Below, in pieces: positions 58,453-64,000 of a DNA stretch of 64,000 nt (its first letter is position 1; every line of letters begins with the position of its first letter). The stretch comes from Progne subis subis (Eukaryota; Chordata; Aves; Passeriformes; Hirundinidae), in contig JAKJHU010000023.1 in the NCBI GenBank assembly GCA_022316685.1, forward strand, positions 6,745,192 to 6,809,191. Direction: 5' to 3'. The notes beneath the pieces are model-generated. The model did no database searches. It was not told the DNA's origin and was given only the letters and a program-made list of their open reading frames with translations. A program made the translations under genes and the position numbers.

Positions 58453-60212
58453 CTAGCAGGAAGTAAAACTGGCCAAAAATTAAACCAGCAGAGGATCCTT
58501 GTCCTCTCTTTAAGAGAAGTATTTTAACACTAAAAAAACCTTTTTTTACCCAGAAACCTTAAGATTTGAAGAGCTACAGCAGCCGCATGTTTGTTTTGGG
58601 TTTTTTTCACCTGTGGACAATACCAACCATTCCTTAACCCTGAAAAAAACCCTGAATTCTTGTAGTTTACTGTGCTATGAATGTCAATCCAACAGCCCCT
58701 AATAACAGGTATGTTAGGGATGCCTCCGTCACATCTGGAAGGGGAGAGGAGAAAAGGGAACAATGGAACACGTAGTCAAACACAAAGTGGCAATGCCACA
58801 CCACAGCGTCTCTTCCGCTCTAAGGTCACTCACATATTGCTGAGGCACCTGAAAGTTCACCAGTAATGCCATCCTCTAAAACAAACTACACAGAGCTCTA
58901 GAGAACAAGAAAGGCAGTAGTGCTGCAAATGCAAAAATGGGGCCCCAACTGCAGCAGCAGCAGATCCAGCTCAATGTACCACAAAGAGAACCTGTAGGGA
59001 GTGACAGTACACAAACGAGCATGAGAAGCCACTCAAATCAAGACCTGGCTACACTTCTCAGAACACAGTAAGCAGGGAGCAGAAACAGGCTCATTGTGCC
59101 AAAAAATATTCTAGAAGGTCATGCAGCACATTTGCAAAGGATATGGCTGAATGCAGGGTTGTACAGATCCTGCTTTGGGGGGCATACATATTCTACCTTT
59201 TCAGTTTGTTTACGAGTCAACAACATGCAGCTGACCACACACTTTCACCTGGAGCAAAGAGCACTGCAGAATGTGAGAGTATCCACCCCACATCTCTTGC
59301 CCATCAATCTTTGCCCAAGAGAGCCAGGCAGTACAGGGAAGCTCTGCAGCATGTGCACTCGTACCAAGAGATAAGTAAGACTCTTGGGTATTTGGTGGTC
59401 CATTTAATATTTCTGTCTGAATACTTTACAGTGGATCAACATGACTGCTACCAAGCAACAGGACTTGACAAAGCTCTGAATGCATTAATTTTGCTGATTC
59501 TTGAGAGATACAACCTTTCTGAAAAATGTCTTCAAACAATCCCTAATAGTGAAAAGACACCTGCTCATTAGACTGAAAGAAACCAAGAACATTCTTACTT
59601 GCTAATCAAAATGTCTGAAAAATCTGAAGATACATGGAAGATAAAAGATTGATCTGACTGCTGAGCCCCAGTTATCTTGTAAGAGCCCTGGTATACAACA
59701 TAAAGCTTCTCTGAAACTGGTTGTGTTGCATTTTTGGTTCTCATTCGTGCCTTTCAGGGTGTAGCCACACCTCAGAAGAGACTCACAAGAGGAACATGTT
59801 GGTGCTGCAGGCAGGGATGCCCCAGTACCAGGCCAGCTCATTGTTCCTGGCTCAGTCTTTGGGCAAGAGTCACCCAAACTCTGGGCCTGATACACCAGAA
59901 CAATATTAATAGGGCTTTAACCTCTAGAACTCACACTGAAACTAAACCACACACAAACACGCTGTAAAAGAAACGCTCCAGTATCAAGATACAGGAGAAA
60001 GTCCCAAATTCCATCAGACTTCAACCATGTCCTTCCAGAGCCTGCTGCCTGATTTTCTGCCTCCAAAACAAAGCCACTTAAAGGTCTAGGTTAATCAAGC
60101 ACTTGAAGCTATTGCCTTCATTTCATTGCCCTTTCTAATCAAATAGTTGCTCAAGCCATTCTTCAGGAAAGAAATCTTGAAAGGGCCAGAGAGGTCCTCT
60201 CCAAAGGCAGCT

Positions 60213-60360
60213 GCTCAGATCAGTTCAACTGGTCAGAGCATGGTGCTAACATTCACCAAAGTTGGGGGGTTGATCCCTGTACAGATCAGTCTCTTAAGGG
60301 CCAGACTTGATGATCCTTGTGGGCCCCTTCCAACTCAAAATATTCCGTGATTCGGTGACA
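60213..60360 (+). mobile_element. tRNA-Ile-derived SINE with a CR1 tail (TguSINE1 type)
   Basis: The head resembles tRNA-Ile: CTGGTCAGAGCATGGTGCTA, then a B-box-like GGTTGATCCC at 60268-60277 and CTGTACAG. The second part, from GGGCCAGACTTGATGATCCT to CCCCTTCCAACTCAAAATAT, is the CR1 3' end, finishing with the octamer-type ATTCCGTGATTCGGTGA. A tRNA head on a CR1 tail is the structure described for TguSINE1 of zebra finch and related songbirds; CR1 machinery would copy it. The head has changes in the anticodon loop and a missing C in the B box, so it is a retroposon and not a working tRNA gene. Confidence 0.85.
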
Positions 60361-60369
60361 GGGTAAAAC

Positions 60370-61475
60370 TTGAGGTGTCAGAGAAGAAGACCAACCTGGC
60401 TGAACAGAGAGCTTTGACTGGAACTCAGGAAAAAAAGAGAGTTTATGACCTTTTGCAGAAGGGGCAGGAAACTCAGGAGGACTACTGGGATATCATGAGG
60501 TTATACAGGGAGAAAAACAGAAAGACCAAAGCCCAGCTAGAACTTAATTGGGCCAGTGCCAAACAAGAAAAACGTGTTTCTATAAATACATTAGCAACCA
60601 AAGGAGAGCCACAGAGAATCTTCAGCCTTTATTGGATGTGGGGGAAAACAGAGTGGGGAAGAACAAAGAAAAGACTAAGGTACCTAGTGTCTTCTTTGCC
60701 TCAGCCTTGAATAACAAGACCAGTTGCTCTCCCAGGACCCAGCCTCCCTGAACTAGACGACAGGGATGGGGAGCAGAATGAAGCCTCCATAATCCATGAG
60801 GGAATGGTCAGTGACCAGTTACATTACTTAGACACACAAAAGTCTGTGGGGCTAGATGGGATCCAGCCAAGGGTACTGAGGGAGCTGGTGGAAGCGTTCA
60901 CTGAGCCACCTTCTACCAAATACCAGCACTCCTGGCTAACTGGAGAGGTCCAGTTGCTTGCAGGTCAGCAAATGTGATGTCCACCTCCAAGAAGTGTTGC
61001 AAGGAGGATCTGGGCAACCACAGACCTTTCAGTCTGAACTCATAGCAGGAAAGGACATGGAACAGCTCTTCTTGAGTGCAATCACACGGCACATACAGGA
61101 CAACTGGGAGATCAGACACAGCCAGCAGGCACTTAGAAAAGGCAGGTTCTGCTTGACCAATCTGAGCTCCTTCTGTGACAAGGGTGACTTAGTAATGAGG
61201 GAAAAGCTGTGATATTGTCTACATAGACGTCAGTAGAGTCTTTGACATCATTTTCCACAGCATTTTCCTGGAAAAACTAGCTATCCATGGCTTGGATGGA
61301 TGTGCTCTTGGCTGGGTATAAAAGCGGCTGGATGACTGGGCTCCAGGAGTGGTGGTGAATGGACTTAATCCAGCTGGTGGCTGGTCACAAGTGATGTTTC
61401 TTGGGGTTCAGTGTTGAGGCCAGTCCTTTTAAAAATCTCTACTGATGACCTGCATGAGGGGCTCAGCGTACTTCT
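60370..61475 (+). pseudogene. CR1 LINE ORF2 fragment (reverse transcriptase), decayed
   Basis: Plus-strand translations in shifting frames match the CR1 ORF2 region between endonuclease and reverse transcriptase and the front of the RT domain. Examples are KAQLELNWASA near 60525, HPDGIQPRVLREL-like DGIQPRVLRELVEA near 60860 and QHSWLTGEV near 60925. Several stops and frameshifts break it. It stops before the FADD catalytic box and the 3' untranslated region, so both ends are missing, unlike the usual CR1 copy that keeps its 3' end. It starts only about 10 bp after the SINE. Confidence 0.85.
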
Positions 61476-61979
61476 GCTCTTCCTGAACTTAAAACCTACA
61501 TTGTTTAAATAGACTGCTGAATGAGAATAACACCAAAATAATTAACATCATCAGGTATCAAAAAATTTAATTACCAGTTAAGGCACTAGCAACACAAATC
61601 CAGAATAAGACACGACAGATGCACTTTAAATAAACAGTTACTGACAGATAATTCTATATAAAGGCAATAGTCTTACTACTCCTGCTACCTAAGTATTTTT
61701 GTCATTCAGATGTAATCTAGATGGATGCATGTAGTTCCTACAGGGTGAGAAAAAAGTTTAAGAGAACAGAAATATTACTGACAATTATTTGACTCACCAA
61801 TTTAATAAAAACTACAGCTAGGAAACAACAAAATAATTTATTCATATACTGGATGACATTTTCAGAATAGCTTGCCACAAATACGTCTCCTTATTCCCTA
61901 AACATCCTTTAATTTATTTCTGTCATTTTATTTCTAAATTAAAGAACAACTCTTCTTTTTGTAAACAAAACTGTGCAAA

Positions 61980-62022
61980 GATAATGATGATAATAATGAT
62001 GACTATAATAATATTAATACAA
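61980..62022 (+). repeat. ATG/AAT trinucleotide microsatellite
   Basis: Imperfect trinucleotide run (GATAATGATGATAATAATGA and onward to ATAATATTAATAC). It is a simple repeat with length-polymorphism potential. Confidence 0.75.
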
Positions 62023-62758
62023 AAAGGGCAGCATTCTTCTCCCACACCTTTTGCCCCTAAAGCCACAACACATCCAGAGAGCCATTGCCTGCCTTCAAGT
62101 AAACAGGAGGGGAGCTGCAGGGAACAAGAATTCCTGGCTGATGAAGCCATTAACTTGGGACAGGACAAGGATGTACCAAAAAACATCAGGTGCCTGGAGA
62201 GGAAGCTAAATGAAAATAACACCTTCTTAAGAATACTGTCTTCTAATTTCCTGCAAGTCCAAAATCCACCCAACTTCAATGTAGCTAGCAGTTTTTCTAG
62301 CTGCCAAGGGCTGCTCTGCTTCTTCTCCACTGTCATATAAGAGGCTAACACCCAACCCCCAGACCACAGCAATTCTGACAAGTAATTTAGTTTGATGCAC
62401 TACTCCCTGTTCCTGGCCATTCCTGGGTGAGATTAAGGTTGCAGAGTATCCAGCAGTCCGGGGTGTTTCAAGAAGTGGCCTCAGTCCAAAAGCCTTGTTC
62501 ATGGTTATGTTCTGGATGTGTAAGCCCCCAGAGTGTATATAAAAAACAGGTTCTGTGATGTCAGAACACAAGTAATAGTCTTATACTCAACAATTCTGCT
62601 CCTCACCCAAAATAACTGCAAGATTTTTCAGGTATATGTAAAGGCACAGGTGTTTTAGTAGTAAGAGAGGTAAAGTATGACACTCGTCCTCTTAAACTGT
62701 ATGATGATAGTCCTCTTTCTTTTAAACCTACTCTTTAAAGGAAACTATATACTATAAC

Positions 62759-62776
62759 CTTTTTTTTTTTTTTTTT
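62759..62776 (+). repeat. Poly-T run
   Basis: An uninterrupted run of about 18 T. It could be a reversed poly-A tail, but no retroposon body was recognised on its right side. Confidence 0.7.
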
Positions 62777-64000
62777 CTTTGAAATATTCTTGGTCCTGAG
62801 GTCCAGCAATAACACTGACTCCAATGATGTTAACTACTCAAGAAGGACTCCCCTGCCTCACATGCTTTCCACCTGAGCTTATCAACCATGGAGTCTGGCA
62901 ATTACACACACATTACCTGGCTCATTTGATTGATACCTACAAGAGTATTTAAGATGTTAATACACTGCCCATCTTTGTTAGCTGGTGTATACCTGAGGTG
63001 TTATGTAACACAGATGGACCATTCTGGGCATTGACAACAAAGGAACAACTCTTTTACATTAAATATCAAGCAAGCTCTACCTCACCTGTGGGATTAAATA
63101 AATAAAAACCAGCAAAAAAGTAAAAAAAGCTCCTCAAAAAGAAACTGTGCAGAAGACTGAATTCTTTAAACATTAAAAAAAAAAAAACAATTCTCTAGAA
63201 AAGTTTATTTTGCAAGTAGAACATACTGGAACTAGTTTTTTTTCCCCCAACTTTGTCATGGAGCTCTACCTTACATGGGCCTATTCAGAGTTCATAAAAT
63301 CATTAACAATTTTTGACAGCTCACAGATGCAAATAAGACAGATTTCTATGTAATCAATTCCTTTTATTACAACAGCATCACAGAAACTGATCAAGAAAGG
63401 TTTAACTTAATTTTTTTACTCATATGATTATCTGGAATAAGACTAGATTGCAAGATGCAGCATGACCCTCCAAAGAAATCTTCCTTGCTCACAGTCTCCT
63501 AACTTCACAATCATTTTGAAGTATTGTCTTATTCTGATGAGTGTAACAGGTCATCTTTTGAAACAAGCTAACCAACAAACTGACCTGTAATTCAGTGCCA
63601 CAACATGTTATGCACATCTCTGGTAACTGAAACTCAAATAAGTCTTTCCATAAAATATATTCTGATGTTCTGATCTTAGTCTACTCCTCCTCTGCAAGCA
63701 GTACTGTCTTTTCTCCCACCTCTAAGAGACTAAAAAATATTAAAATAGGCTTTTTCCACGGCTAGATCTGAATTAAAAATCAGCTGCTCAGATACAGTTC
63801 TAAAACCAGAAGTAACTAGGGAGAATATTCTTCCCCAAATTGGCAGTAAAAGAATTTTTCTTCAAGGCTGGGAAACTACAGTGGAAATAACAGACCTTCT
63901 GTCCCTTATCAGCCACCTTCTCAGTTTGGGTTTAGGGAAAGATGATGATCATTACAGATTTAACTATCACACACAAAACTTTGACAAGGAAGTATATTTT

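Noticed and set aside
59143..59571. 142-codon plus-strand open frame.
   Set aside because: Composition looks random, no recognisable domain, antisense within a CNKSR2 intron.
59640..59760. A CATAAAGCTTCTCTGA-like stretch resembling the R/U5 part of an LTR.
   Set aside because: No matching LTR ends, target duplication or TATA box could be found around it.
60213..60285. A functional tRNA-Ile gene.
   Set aside because: The B box lacks a base, the anticodon loop is altered, the stems do not pair well and a CR1 tail follows directly.
61923..62381. Longest host-region open frame on the minus strand (152 codons).
   Set aside because: No family resemblance. Its run of isoleucines is simply the trinucleotide microsatellite translated, and no splice signals frame it.

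Overview
The window is vertebrate nuclear DNA: AT-rich, gene-poor, and built of very long introns. Four CR1 LINE pieces, a tRNA-Ile/CR1 composite SINE of the TguSINE1 type, a solo LTR and an endogenous retrovirus (ERV) point to a bird, most likely a passerine. The organism call rests on repeat types and remembered repeat families, not on a database search.

One host gene runs through the whole window on the minus strand: CNKSR2 (connector enhancer of kinase suppressor of Ras 2; also CNK2 or MAGUIN), a postsynaptic scaffold. Five consecutive coding exons are present, in transcript order at 58237-58400, 46183-46385, 34984-35071, 16129-16170 and 6284-6403. All have GT-AG splice sites and phases that join without a break. 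They encode most of the N-terminal SAM domain, the whole CRIC region and the linker just before the PDZ domain. The first coding exon lies beyond 64000 and the PDZ exon lies before position 1. No second host gene was found.

The introns hold the rest. Intron 5 (6404-16128) carries a complete 635-bp solo LTR in antisense, with a 6-bp target-site duplication. Intron 4 (16171-34983) carries a CR1 tail, a 3957-bp ERV in the same orientation as the gene, and a 162-bp segment present twice 975 bp apart. Intron 3 (35072-46182) has a CR1 tail and an AT palindrome. Intron 2 (46386-58236) has a 68-nt polypyrimidine tract against the exon 3 acceptor, a CR1 tail, a GC-rich block and a 64-bp tandem duplication. 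Intron 1 (58401-64000) has the SINE and an internal CR1 ORF2 fragment.

The most interesting object is the ERV at 25425-29381. Its two 654-bp LTRs differ by only four substitutions and it has a perfect 5-bp target duplication, so it is young. Yet it is a deleted gag/RNase H/integrase remnant with twelve in-frame stop codons, every one of which could come from TGG by G-to-A change on the viral coding strand. That pattern fits DNA editing (hypermutation) during or before insertion, followed by mobilisation in trans, better than slow decay in place.
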